Shown here: piece by piece, positions 1-5,536 of the stretch | How the letters are laid out: each line of letters opens with the position of its first letter | Position numbering within the stretch: the stretch's first letter is position 1 | From: Chloroflexota bacterium | Lineage (GTDB): Bacteria; Chloroflexota; Anaerolineae; Promineifilales; Promineifilaceae | Length of the DNA: 12,520 nucleotides | Direction: 5' to 3' | NCBI GenBank assembly: GCA_008501785.1 | Contig: QQUD01000588.1 | Location: forward strand, 1 to 12,520 | Position numbers and translations under genes: made by a program | Notes under the pieces: generated by a model | Told to the model about the DNA's origin: nothing | The model's database searches: none | The model's input: only the letters and a program-made list of their open reading frames with translations

Positions 1-225
1 CAATCAACCAAAGAAGAAATTCTCAATCAGTTGAGCAGCAATTACTCTCATGTGCGAAGAGTTGCCGCAGAAAATACAGCTTTATGCACTGAACTAAATG
101 AAACGATCATCCATCGTCTCAAAGAATTGGCAGCGACTGATGAAGCAGATTACGTAAGAGAAGCTGCAATAAATACTTTGCAAAAGATTGAAGGGAATTA
201 TTACAATCAGGTTTCTCTTGACTAA
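1..225 (+). CDS. C-terminal end of a HEAT-repeat protein (5' truncated by window edge)
   Basis: The reading frame is open from base 1 to the TAA at 223-225, so only the last 74 residues are visible and the true start lies outside the window. Two helical repeats can be seen, each with a V-R-x-x-A-A core: VRRVAAENTAL and, about 35 residues on, YVREAAINTLQ. This pattern is typical of HEAT / PBS-lyase-type repeats, which form alpha-solenoids for protein binding. The stop codon overlaps the Shine-Dalgarno of the next gene (AAAGGA, 224-229), so the two are probably co-transcribed. The link to the ubiquitin-like cassette downstream is inferred from position only; it could be an unrelated upstream gene. 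Confidence 0.72.
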   Translation, partial: QSTKEEILNQLSSNYSHVRRVAAENTALCTELNETIIHRLKELAATDEADYVREAAINTLQKIEGNYYNQVSLD

Positions 226-236
226 AGGATTTTGCA

Positions 237-521
237 TTGTTCATGAGCATTAATTGGGTAGTAGGCGTGTTTGCAATGACTGTATTTGCTGGGCTGATTT
301 ACACAGCTTCTCGATGGCGTGTACGTAAAACACCTAGCTGTCCAAAATGCAATGACAAACATGTAGTGGAAATTGGGAGAGACATTCTCAAATCTGATCA
401 TGTGACAATTCCAGAGGCGTTTGGTTATCAGGTGCGAATGCAGCAAACATTTCAGCTAACGTATCGCTGCAATGCCTGTGACCACACATTTTCACGTCAA
501 ATGATAGAAACGGACTTATAA
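237..521 (+). CDS. Small membrane-anchored zinc-ribbon protein
   Basis: This encodes about 94 residues. An N-terminal hydrophobic segment (about residues 5-24) is followed by a basic stretch (RWRVRK), which favours the C-terminus in the cytoplasm by the positive-inside rule. The soluble part has two knuckles, CPKC (35-38) and CNAC (78-81), in a classic zinc-ribbon arrangement. The TTG at 237 lies 7 bases after AAAGGA (224-229); an in-frame ATG at 243 lies 13 bases away, so TTG is preferred although the ATG would lose only two residues. It follows the HEAT-repeat gene by 11 bases and precedes the E1 gene by 109. I do not recognise a named family. An accessory or adaptor role in the Ubl system is an inference from position. 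Confidence 0.75.
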   Translation: MFMSINWVVGVFAMTVFAGLIYTASRWRVRKTPSCPKCNDKHVVEIGRDILKSDHVTIPEAFGYQVRMQQTFQLTYRCNACDHTFSRQMIETDL

Positions 522-524
522 ATT

Positions 525-534
525 AAAAAAGGAG
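525..534 (+). promoter_or_regulatory. Strong Shine-Dalgarno with no assigned gene; possible 26-codon leader ORF at 545
   Basis: AAAAAAGGAG lies just after the zinc-ribbon stop. The nearest well-spaced start is TTG at 545 (10 bases), which opens a 26-codon frame ending at TAA 623-625, just before the E1 ATG at 631. The peptide is unremarkable and its sequence comes from the hairpin and heptamer repeats below it, so it may not be a gene. It could be a leader that couples translation to E1, or a relic left by repeat insertion. Confidence 0.3.
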
Positions 535-555
535 TGATTCACTTTTGACGAAGAA

Positions 556-580
556 GTGGCTCGGTCTGGAGACCGGCCAC
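556..580. repeat. Palindromic hairpin element upstream of E1
   Basis: The arms GTGGC/GCCAC (556-560, 576-580) and CGGTC/GACCG (562-566, 571-575) pair perfectly around one bulged T and a TGGA loop, giving 10 base pairs. A GTG at 556 is in frame with E1, but it lies inside this element, 21 bases past the Shine-Dalgarno, and the codons from it to 630 are hairpin and heptamer sequence. I therefore treat this as intergenic. It resembles the short dispersed palindromes seen in many bacterial genomes; copy number cannot be judged here. Confidence 0.6.
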
Positions 581-597
581 AGCGATACCAGAAAACA

Positions 598-625
598 ATC
601 GTCAATCGTCAATCTAAAATCGTAA
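598..625. repeat. Heptamer tandem repeat before E1 start
   Basis: Four 7-base units, ATCGTCA, ATCGTCA, ATCTAAA and ATCGTAA, run head to tail and stop five bases before the E1 ATG. There is no Shine-Dalgarno between this array and the ATG, so E1 would start by an SD-independent route or by coupling to something upstream. It belongs to the group of short-unit arrays found at other junctions of this cassette. Confidence 0.6.
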
Positions 626-630
626 ATCTC

Positions 631-1803
631 ATGACTGAACCTATTATCATCACTGATCCCGATTCGGATCGATACCACACCTTCAGCTACATTAGCTGGT
701 GGCAGCAAGAAGTTGTTCGTGAAGCCACGGTGATGGTTGTCGGTGCCGGAGCGCTAGGCAACGAAGTAATCAAAAATCTAGCCCTGATGGGCATTGGCAA
801 CCTTCTCATTTGTGACTTTGACACGATTGAGGATAGTAATCTCAGCCGCTCAGTGTTGTTTCGGGAGTCGGATAACGGCAAACGTAAAGTCGATGCCGCC
901 GCCAAAGCCGCCAAAGAGCTGAACCCCGATGTGAATGTAAAAGCGTGGCACGGTGACATCAATGCCGAAATGGGGCTTGGTGTCTTCCGGCACGTTGATG
1001 TAATTGTTGGCTGCCTAGATAACCGGGAAGCGCGACTATCTATTGATCGCTTTAGCCAATTTATCAACCGCCCCTGGGTGGATGGAGCCATTCAAGAGTT
1101 GATGGGCATCGTACGTGTCTTTTGGCCCGGACGTGGTGCCAATTACGAGAGCACGCTCACCGATTACGATTATCAAATGATCAGTTTGCGCTACTCCTGC
1201 CCCATTCTGGCACGTGAAAATGTGCTGCAAGGCAAAGTACCAACAACCCCAACCAGTGCATCAATTGTGGCGGCTTTCCAAACACAAGAAGCGCTGAAAT
1301 TGATTCACAAGATGGAAGTTGAGCCAGGCGTGGCGATGTTGATCAACGGATTAACCAATGACATCTACAAAACGGAATACCCTGTTATCGAAGACAGGCT
1401 GCATCCGCCGCTGGAACCGCTAATTGAGTTACCCAATGTCAACACAAACAGCACCACCGTAAACGAGCTTTTAGCCATTGCTAAAGATAAACTAGGTGAA
1501 GAAACGGTCCTCGAATTTAGCTACGAATTAGTAGTAAGCATGGTTGATCCAACCACGCAAGAAGAGGAGTTTTTCTTCAAGCGAATGGGCAAGCTGTCTG
1601 AAGCCTCGCTGAATGCAACCAGCAATGGCGTGCAGCGCGAAATGAGACTCACTCATAGAATTACTGGTGAAGAAGATTTTCTAGATCGCACCCTGGCCGA
1701 AATTGATGTCGCACCTCTGGATATCATTCAGGCACGCAATGGAAAAGAGACTGCTTATTTGGAAATGACTGGAGATTTGGATACGTTTTTCCAATTTGAT
1801 TAA
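631..1803 (+). CDS. E1-like Ubl-activating enzyme (ThiF/MoeB/E1 superfamily)
   Basis: This 390-residue protein should adenylate the C-terminal glycine of the Ubl and then bind it as a thioester. The Rossmann ATP site is clear: VVGAGALG (36-43), acidic strand end D62/D64, NLSR (70-73) with its arginine, K86 in GKRK, and CLDN (128-131) followed by R135. The likely catalytic cysteine is C190 in RYSCP, just before the crossover-loop motif VPTTPTSAS (203-211); eukaryotic E1 enzymes place theirs similarly. The paired CxxC zinc knuckles of many ThiF/MoeB proteins are missing. Residues about 275-390 form a C-terminal extension, possibly a ubiquitin-fold-like E2-docking domain (inference). I chose ATG 631 over GTG 556, whose extra 25 residues are repeat-derived. 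The Ubl and E2 genes follow directly, which separates it from thiamin or molybdopterin enzymes. Confidence 0.93.
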   Translation: MTEPIIITDPDSDRYHTFSYISWWQQEVVREATVMVVGAGALGNEVIKNLALMGIGNLLICDFDTIEDSNLSRSVLFRESDNGKRKVDAAAKAAKELNPDVNVKAWHGDINAEMGLGVFRHVDVIVGCLDNREARLSIDRFSQFINRPWVDGAIQELMGIVRVFWPGRGANYESTLTDYDYQMISLRYSCPILARENVLQGKVPTTPTSASIVAAFQTQEALKLIHKMEVEPGVAMLINGLTNDIYKTEYPVIEDRLHPPLEPLIELPNVNTNSTTVNELLAIAKDKLGEETVLEFSYELVVSMVDPTTQEEEFFFKRMGKLSEASLNATSNGVQREMRLTHRITGEEDFLDRTLAEIDVAPLDIIQARNGKETAYLEMTGDLDTFFQFD

Positions 1804-1820
1804 TGAAGCATGAGGTTTAC

Positions 1821-1857
1821 ATATTGTCGCGTTTTTTTGCAACTAGTGTGACAATAT
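1821..1857. repeat. Inverted repeat after E1
   Basis: ATATTGTC (1821-1828) and GACAATAT (1850-1857) are exact inverted copies around a 21-base loop that holds a seven-T run. This could be a weak terminator, a processing hairpin or chance AT-rich pairing. It starts 17 bases after the E1 stop. Confidence 0.4.
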
Positions 1858-1873
1858 CACGTATTAGGTATCA

Positions 1874-1905
1874 GGTGCAAGGCACTTCGGAAAGTGCGAT
1901 GCACT
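1874..1905. repeat. Two-tier hairpin with AG/GA internal loop, upstream of Ubl
   Basis: The outer arms GTGCA/TGCAC (1875-1879, 1900-1904) and inner arms GCACTT/AAGTGC (1882-1887, 1892-1897) are separated by AG facing GA, a pairing that forms stable tandem sheared G-A mismatches in RNA. The loop is CGGA. A G-U pair (1874/1905) extends it. It lies 45 bases before the Ubl start and has no following T-run, so it is not a standard terminator. It may act as an mRNA stabiliser or processing site, or be a copy of a dispersed element. Confidence 0.55.
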
Positions 1906-1934
1906 GTTAAATTAGATATATAAAAGCATAGTAT

Positions 1935-1939
1935 GGAGG
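1935..1939 (+). promoter_or_regulatory. Shine-Dalgarno of the Ubl gene
   Basis: GGAGG stands 10 bases before ATG 1950. It is one of the better ribosome sites in the cassette, whereas E1, JAB2 and the RING gene lack a clear one. This fits a need for more Ubl than enzyme (inference). Confidence 0.65.
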
Positions 1940-1949
1940 CTTTTTAAAA

Positions 1950-2216
1950 ATGGCTAGCATTAAAGTAATTATTTATGATCCCACCGGCTCAAAGAAAACC
2001 CCGGTTGAACTTCCTGGTGACGTACCGATGCGTCGTTTGATTCCAGCATTGGTAAGCAAGATGGGACTCCCCACCAGTCAGGGTGCAAACCCTATTACCT
2101 ATCGTTTGGACCATCGTTCGTCTGGCAAACGCTTAAGTGAAGATGATTCATTGGGCGATGCAGGTGTCGTTGAAGATGATATTCTGAGCCTATTCCCTGA
2201 AGTAACAGCTGGGTAA
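1950..2216 (+). CDS. Ubiquitin-like modifier, beta-grasp, YukD/EsaB-like
   Basis: This 88-residue protein is the predicted modifier. It opens with a beta strand (IKVIIYD, 4-10), a turn and second strand (TPVELPGD), a helix (about 26-39) and later strands, ending with DSLGDAGVVEDDILSLFPE. The late D-x-x-x-L pattern resembles YukD/EsaB-type beta-grasp proteins of bacteria as well as ubiquitin. The C-terminus is V-T-A-G, so the last residue is already a free glycine and no maturation cut is needed; note the single glycine instead of Gly-Gly. Lysines at 5, 15, 16, 37 and 60 could in principle carry chains. It lies between the E1 and E2 genes. A secretion-linked YukD role is the main alternative, but no type VII secretion gene is in view. 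Confidence 0.87.
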   Translation: MASIKVIIYDPTGSKKTPVELPGDVPMRRLIPALVSKMGLPTSQGANPITYRLDHRSSGKRLSEDDSLGDAGVVEDDILSLFPEVTAG

Positions 2217-2223
2217 TGGAAAA

Positions 2224-2317
2224 GACCCTAAGGGTATATTGGTATATTGGTATATTAGTATATTTACCTAACCGATATACCAATATACTAATCACCAATA
2301 ATTTACTTCTTAGGGTC
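2224..2317. repeat. Nested inverted repeat with octamer array between Ubl and E2
   Basis: An outer pair GACCCTAA (2224-2231) and TTAGGGTC (2310-2317) encloses four octamers, GGATATT-like: GGTATATT three times then AGTATATT (2233-2264). A right arm at 2275-2288 (ATATACCAATATAC) is a perfect 14-base inverse of 2234-2247 and also of 2242-2255, so several alternative foldings exist. It starts eight bases after the Ubl stop. It may stabilise the 3' end of the Ubl message or dampen read-through to E2 (inference). Confidence 0.75.
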
Positions 2318-2354
2318 AATGATGTATCGTTTAATTTTCTAATCTGAGGTAAGC

Positions 2355-2888
2355 ATGTCCTTTAATATTCGTGAAACTAGACTGCGTAATGATCATAAAC
2401 GTGTTGTTGATCTGGTAAATCGCAGTCAATTCATTCACATTGTCACCACGGATGGCGATCCGGTAGAGAAGTATTTGATTCGTTTCACCTGCAAAGGTGT
2501 GGAAAAGATCAATGCTTCGGGTAAGCCGATTTTGCGGGAACAGCATGATGTCAGCCTGTATTTGCACGCTGAATATCCGTTGAAACAACCGCAGTTGAAA
2601 TGGCATACGCCGATTTTCCATCCAAACATTCATGTCACAGGGGCTGTTTGCATTGGTGCCTGGTGGCCTGCGAAAACATTGGATGAGCTGCTGCTCACGC
2701 TGGGCGAAATGATTCAATACAAAAATTTCGACCCCAAAGACCCAATGAATTCCAAAGCTGCTGCCTGGTCTATGCGACACAAGCGCCTCTTCCCAATCGA
2801 TTCACGCAAGTTGAAGGGCCAATCATTGACGGACCTAATTAAGATTGGGGAGGAGGAAGCGGATGACATCGGCATCAACTTACTCTAA
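2355..2888 (+). CDS. E2-like Ubl-conjugating enzyme (UBC fold)
   Basis: This 177-residue protein carries the full E2 signature. The strand-turn region YPLKQPQLKWHTP (74-86) matches the YP-x-x-PP-type segment, HPN is present at 89-91, and the catalytic cysteine is C99 in AVCIG, at the usual eight-residue distance after HPN. After it, WWPAKTLDELLLTLGEMI (103-120) fits the W-x-P-x-x-T-L helix start, and NFDPKDPMNSKAAAW (124-138) fits the conserved P-L-N-x-x-A-A helix of eukaryotic E2s. E2 should take the Ubl from E1 C190 by transthiolation. Length is close to that of a plain eukaryotic UBC core (about 150) plus a short tail. GAGGT at 2346-2350 sets the ATG. The end overlaps the next gene by 26 bases. 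Confidence 0.95.
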   Translation: MSFNIRETRLRNDHKRVVDLVNRSQFIHIVTTDGDPVEKYLIRFTCKGVEKINASGKPILREQHDVSLYLHAEYPLKQPQLKWHTPIFHPNIHVTGAVCIGAWWPAKTLDELLLTLGEMIQYKNFDPKDPMNSKAAAWSMRHKRLFPIDSRKLKGQSLTDLIKIGEEEADDIGINLL

Positions 2889-4098
2889 CCCCGTTGACGC
2901 AAAACGGCCGTCTTCCACCCCCAACAACCTGGAAACAAACGTCCCGCTGCAACACGAGATTCAAACGTTGGCGGAACGGCCGTTTCCCGACCTGAACAAC
3001 GGCTACTACTTGCATGGTACACAACCACAGCAAGATGCCAATGTATGGGTAATTACCCGGCAAGCTGCACTGGAACAAATTCGCACGCACAGCATCAGCA
3101 ATTTACGCACCGAATTGGGTGGCTGTTTGCTGGGGCGTGCGTACCGCACCGGCAAGCAATTGCTAGTTGTGGTCAAAGCTGCAATTCCGGCTGTAAGCCA
3201 GGATTCCGGACCCGTTCATTTTACATTTTCAGCCGATTCATGGTCACAAATCCATAAAGATCGGGCTGAACAATATGCTGATTTGGACATTGTCGGCTGG
3301 TTCCACACGCATCCTGCGCTTGGTGTTTTTTATTCTGGCGATGATGTGGTCGTGCATTCGGCAGCATTTACGCTGCCGTGGCATGTTGGTTTAGTCGTTG
3401 ACCCAATTCGCAACGAAGCCAGCTTTTTTGGTTGGGAACACGGTGAACTGGTTCCGTTTGCTGGCTTTTACGAAAAGTTAGATGAGCAGCCAGAACCGGT
3501 TGTGAAATGGCGCGGTGTGCATACGTCGGTTTGGTCTACATCAGACTATGAACCTAGTGCTTATGAGCCGACTATGACTCAACCACCCACAACGGCCGGT
3601 TTCCAACGCAATTCGTGGTTTAGTCCCTACCTCGCAGTTGGGGTAGCGGCAGTGAGCTTGCTGGCTACCTTTTTTTTTCTCATTGGCTGGGTCGTCGTGC
3701 TCAATCAGCAGGTGAACCAGCTAGAGACGGTGGTAACGACGATTGCGGATGAGAGTTTGGCAACAACGAATGCAGCGCTTTGTCCTGACCCAAATTTACG
3801 CATTATCGCACCGCTAACTGGTGCAAACGCTTTTGTTGGTGACACAGTAACGCTTTTAGGCACGGTGCAAATTCCTGATGCCACCCGGTATCAACTGCAA
3901 ACGCATTTGGTGGGCGCAGAAGGCTGGACAACAGTGGACTCACGACGCTGGGACACGGGTCTCGGTACACTTGGCAAGTGGGAGACAAAAGAATTGCTGG
4001 CGGGGAGCTATGAGGTCCGGTTATCGGCCGTTGACCGCAACAATATCCGCCTCAGCAGCGCCCCACCGTGTGTGATTAATATCGAATTAATTCCTTAA
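2863..4098 (+). CDS. Membrane-anchored JAMM/JAB isopeptidase with extracytoplasmic Ig-like domain
   Basis: This 411-residue protein should cleave Ubl isopeptide bonds. The N-terminal part (about 60-205) is a JAB/MPN domain with the complete zinc motif: E84, H148-T-H150, S158 and D161. A membrane span follows at about 256-281, then a short polar helix, then a beta-rich domain (about 308-410) with the pattern G-T-x-x-x-P, LGxWxT and a Y-x-x-R-L-S strand, like Ig-type modules on Chloroflexota surface proteins. C307 and C403 could form a disulfide outside the cell. The JAB half should be cytoplasmic, where the Ubl is. ATG 2863 is chosen because GGGGAGGAGG (2847-2856) lies 6 bases before it; this site is inside the E2 gene, so the two are translationally coupled. 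TTG 2845 is the alternative. Confidence 0.92.
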   Translation: MTSASTYSNPVDAKRPSSTPNNLETNVPLQHEIQTLAERPFPDLNNGYYLHGTQPQQDANVWVITRQAALEQIRTHSISNLRTELGGCLLGRAYRTGKQLLVVVKAAIPAVSQDSGPVHFTFSADSWSQIHKDRAEQYADLDIVGWFHTHPALGVFYSGDDVVVHSAAFTLPWHVGLVVDPIRNEASFFGWEHGELVPFAGFYEKLDEQPEPVVKWRGVHTSVWSTSDYEPSAYEPTMTQPPTTAGFQRNSWFSPYLAVGVAAVSLLATFFFLIGWVVVLNQQVNQLETVVTTIADESLATTNAALCPDPNLRIIAPLTGANAFVGDTVTLLGTVQIPDATRYQLQTHLVGAEGWTTVDSRRWDTGLGTLGKWETKELLAGSYEVRLSAVDRNNIRLSSAPPCVINIELIP

Positions 4099-4101
4099 AA
4101 T

Positions 4102-4174
4102 ATTAAGAGACAGAGACAAAGACAGAGAGTTAGGTTTCCTTTATCTCTGTCTCTATCTCTGTCTCTATCTTAAT
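4102..4174. repeat. Hexamer-repeat inverted hairpin between the two JAMM genes
   Basis: The left arm has four hexamers of type AGAGAC (4106-4129); the right arm has TCTCTG/TCTCTA units (4144-4170). ATTAAGA (4102-4108) pairs with TCTTAAT (4168-4174), or, in another register, GAGACAGAGA (4107-4116) with TCTCTGTCTC (4156-4165). The array ends three bases before the next ATG and leaves no room for a separate Shine-Dalgarno, so this hairpin may control access to that start. Confidence 0.75.
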
Positions 4175-4177
4175 TTC

Positions 4178-5398
4178 ATGACTGAAAACAATCACCTTAC
4201 TTTTAACGCGATTATTCGCATTTCGCTGCCGGATTCGCCGGACGTGGTAACTGCCAATGTAACTTTGACAGCAGCCGACGCGATTCCGTTGGAAGACGGC
4301 CGTTTTAAACACCTGACGGATTGTACGCTGGCCGATTTGGTCAAGTACGCCGATAAACTAGAAGCTGATGTTTGGGAAACCTACGAAGAAATCAAACTGA
4401 TTGATCTGGCTGATGATGAAGCAGTGGATGTGGCGATGACCGTCACAGATGCCGCGGGCGAGCAAATCCCACCATCAAAGGATTGGTTTGAAAAAGCGGT
4501 TATCGTGCCAACTGAGTTGGAAGCTGCTGCAGAAGTTGTTGAAGATGAACAAACTGATGATGATGAGGTAACTTTTGTTGCTGAAATTGAAGAAGAGGAA
4601 ATGGATGAGGCAGCGGTTGACGAAACGGCCGTTTCCGAACCCTCCCCCTCTGAAACAACAGAAGATGAAACTGAAGCATCAGATATTGATCCAGAACCTG
4701 AGCCAGAAGTCAAACAAGAACCCGCTGTTGAAGAAATAGGTGAGGAAGAATCGGCAACAACCGAAGATGAAGAAGCGCCCTTAGAAACCAAAATTACTGT
4801 TTCTGAACCAGAGCCAGCCTTTGACGAACTCGAAGGCAGTTCTGATCCGTGGATTCGTCCTAGCACAGCACGCGTACGCATTGCAGGACGCCGTTTACCA
4901 AATGGTCATCCGACCTGGGCGGCGGTAGATATTTTGATGGATGAAAACGCCTTGCGTTCGGCGCAAGCACATGCACTGACCAGCCTGGACCGCGAGGTAG
5001 CAGGTGTGATGATTGGCCCACGACCTGAAAAGCAGCCTGACGGCCGTTACGTGGTTCACGTCATCGACACGATCATTGCCAAACATACGGTGATGCAAGG
5101 TGCCAGTGTCACCTACACGCCAGAGAGCTGGCGGTATATGAATGATAAGTTATGGGAACGGTATCCAGATGAAACGGCCGTTATCGTTGGCTGGTATCAT
5201 ACGCATCCCGGATTCGGCATCTTTTTATCCGGCATGGACCAATTCATTCATCAAAACTTCTTCACGCAAATCTGGCACATTGCCTACGTCCTTGATCCTC
5301 GTGCTAAAACCAGCGGCTTCTTTAGCTGGGATCGAGAAAAAACACGCGTCAGCCCATACGAATTTCAGTGGCCATCGTGGGCAGCACGGTCATGGTGA
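4178..5398 (+). CDS. JAMM/JAB isopeptidase with novel N-terminal domain and acidic linker
   Basis: This 406-residue protein is a second predicted deconjugase. Three parts are visible. Residues 1-115 form a compact, mostly beta-stranded domain that I do not recognise. Residues about 120-220 are a low-complexity linker dominated by Glu and Asp, probably disordered. Residues about 225-406 are a JAB/MPN domain with E273, H341-T-H343, S351 and D354, so the zinc site is complete. Around the motif it matches the first JAMM closely (IVGW-aromatic-HTHP, then G-x-F-x-SG-x-D), so the two are paralogues. There is no membrane span or signal peptide. The ATG follows the hexamer hairpin directly and has no Shine-Dalgarno. 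Four ACGGCCGT octamers fall inside the gene. Confidence 0.9.
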   Translation: MTENNHLTFNAIIRISLPDSPDVVTANVTLTAADAIPLEDGRFKHLTDCTLADLVKYADKLEADVWETYEEIKLIDLADDEAVDVAMTVTDAAGEQIPPSKDWFEKAVIVPTELEAAAEVVEDEQTDDDEVTFVAEIEEEEMDEAAVDETAVSEPSPSETTEDETEASDIDPEPEPEVKQEPAVEEIGEEESATTEDEEAPLETKITVSEPEPAFDELEGSSDPWIRPSTARVRIAGRRLPNGHPTWAAVDILMDENALRSAQAHALTSLDREVAGVMIGPRPEKQPDGRYVVHVIDTIIAKHTVMQGASVTYTPESWRYMNDKLWERYPDETAVIVGWYHTHPGFGIFLSGMDQFIHQNFFTQIWHIAYVLDPRAKTSGFFSWDREKTRVSPYEFQWPSWAARSW

Positions 5399-5400
5399 AG

Positions 5401-5460
5401 GAAGTGAATAGTGAATAGTGGTTAGTGGTTAGTCACTACCCACTATTCACTATTCACTTC
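5401..5460. repeat. Perfect 20-bp inverted repeat of heptamers between JAB2 and RING genes
   Basis: GAAGTGAATAGTGAATAGTG (5401-5420) is exactly inverted at 5441-5460, and one more G-C pair (5421/5440) closes the stem. The arms are heptamers: GTGAATA twice, then GTGGTTA twice in the loop side. It starts two bases after the JAB2 stop codon. There is no T-run on either side, so it looks like an mRNA-stabilising or processing hairpin rather than a terminator. The remaining 76 bases to the RING gene hold no clear Shine-Dalgarno. Confidence 0.85.
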
Positions 5461-5536
5461 TTCCCATATGAACAACGACTAAACCCACCCAAATTCTCTT
5501 GACGTTTACGAGAAGACAGATTACGCTTATACCATT

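Noticed and set aside
556..630. Longer E1 starting at GTG 556
   Set aside because: The added 25 residues are encoded by a hairpin and a heptamer array, the Shine-Dalgarno is 21 bases away, and the ThiF-type core fits a start at 631.
687..1091. 134-codon minus-strand frame inside E1
   Set aside because: Shadow of a gene with clear E1 motifs; no recognisable protein features.
1950..2216. Type VII secretion locus because of the YukD-like protein
   Set aside because: No FtsK/EccC ATPase, WXG100 protein or EccD-type membrane protein is in the window, while E1 and E2 flank the gene.
2233..2288. CRISPR-like repeats
   Set aside because: The octamers are contiguous with no spacers, so this is a simple tandem array.
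4381..4881. 166-codon minus-strand frame, very rich in serine
   Set aside because: It is the antisense of the Glu/Asp-rich linker of the second JAMM gene; GAA/GAT codons read backwards as serine-type codons.
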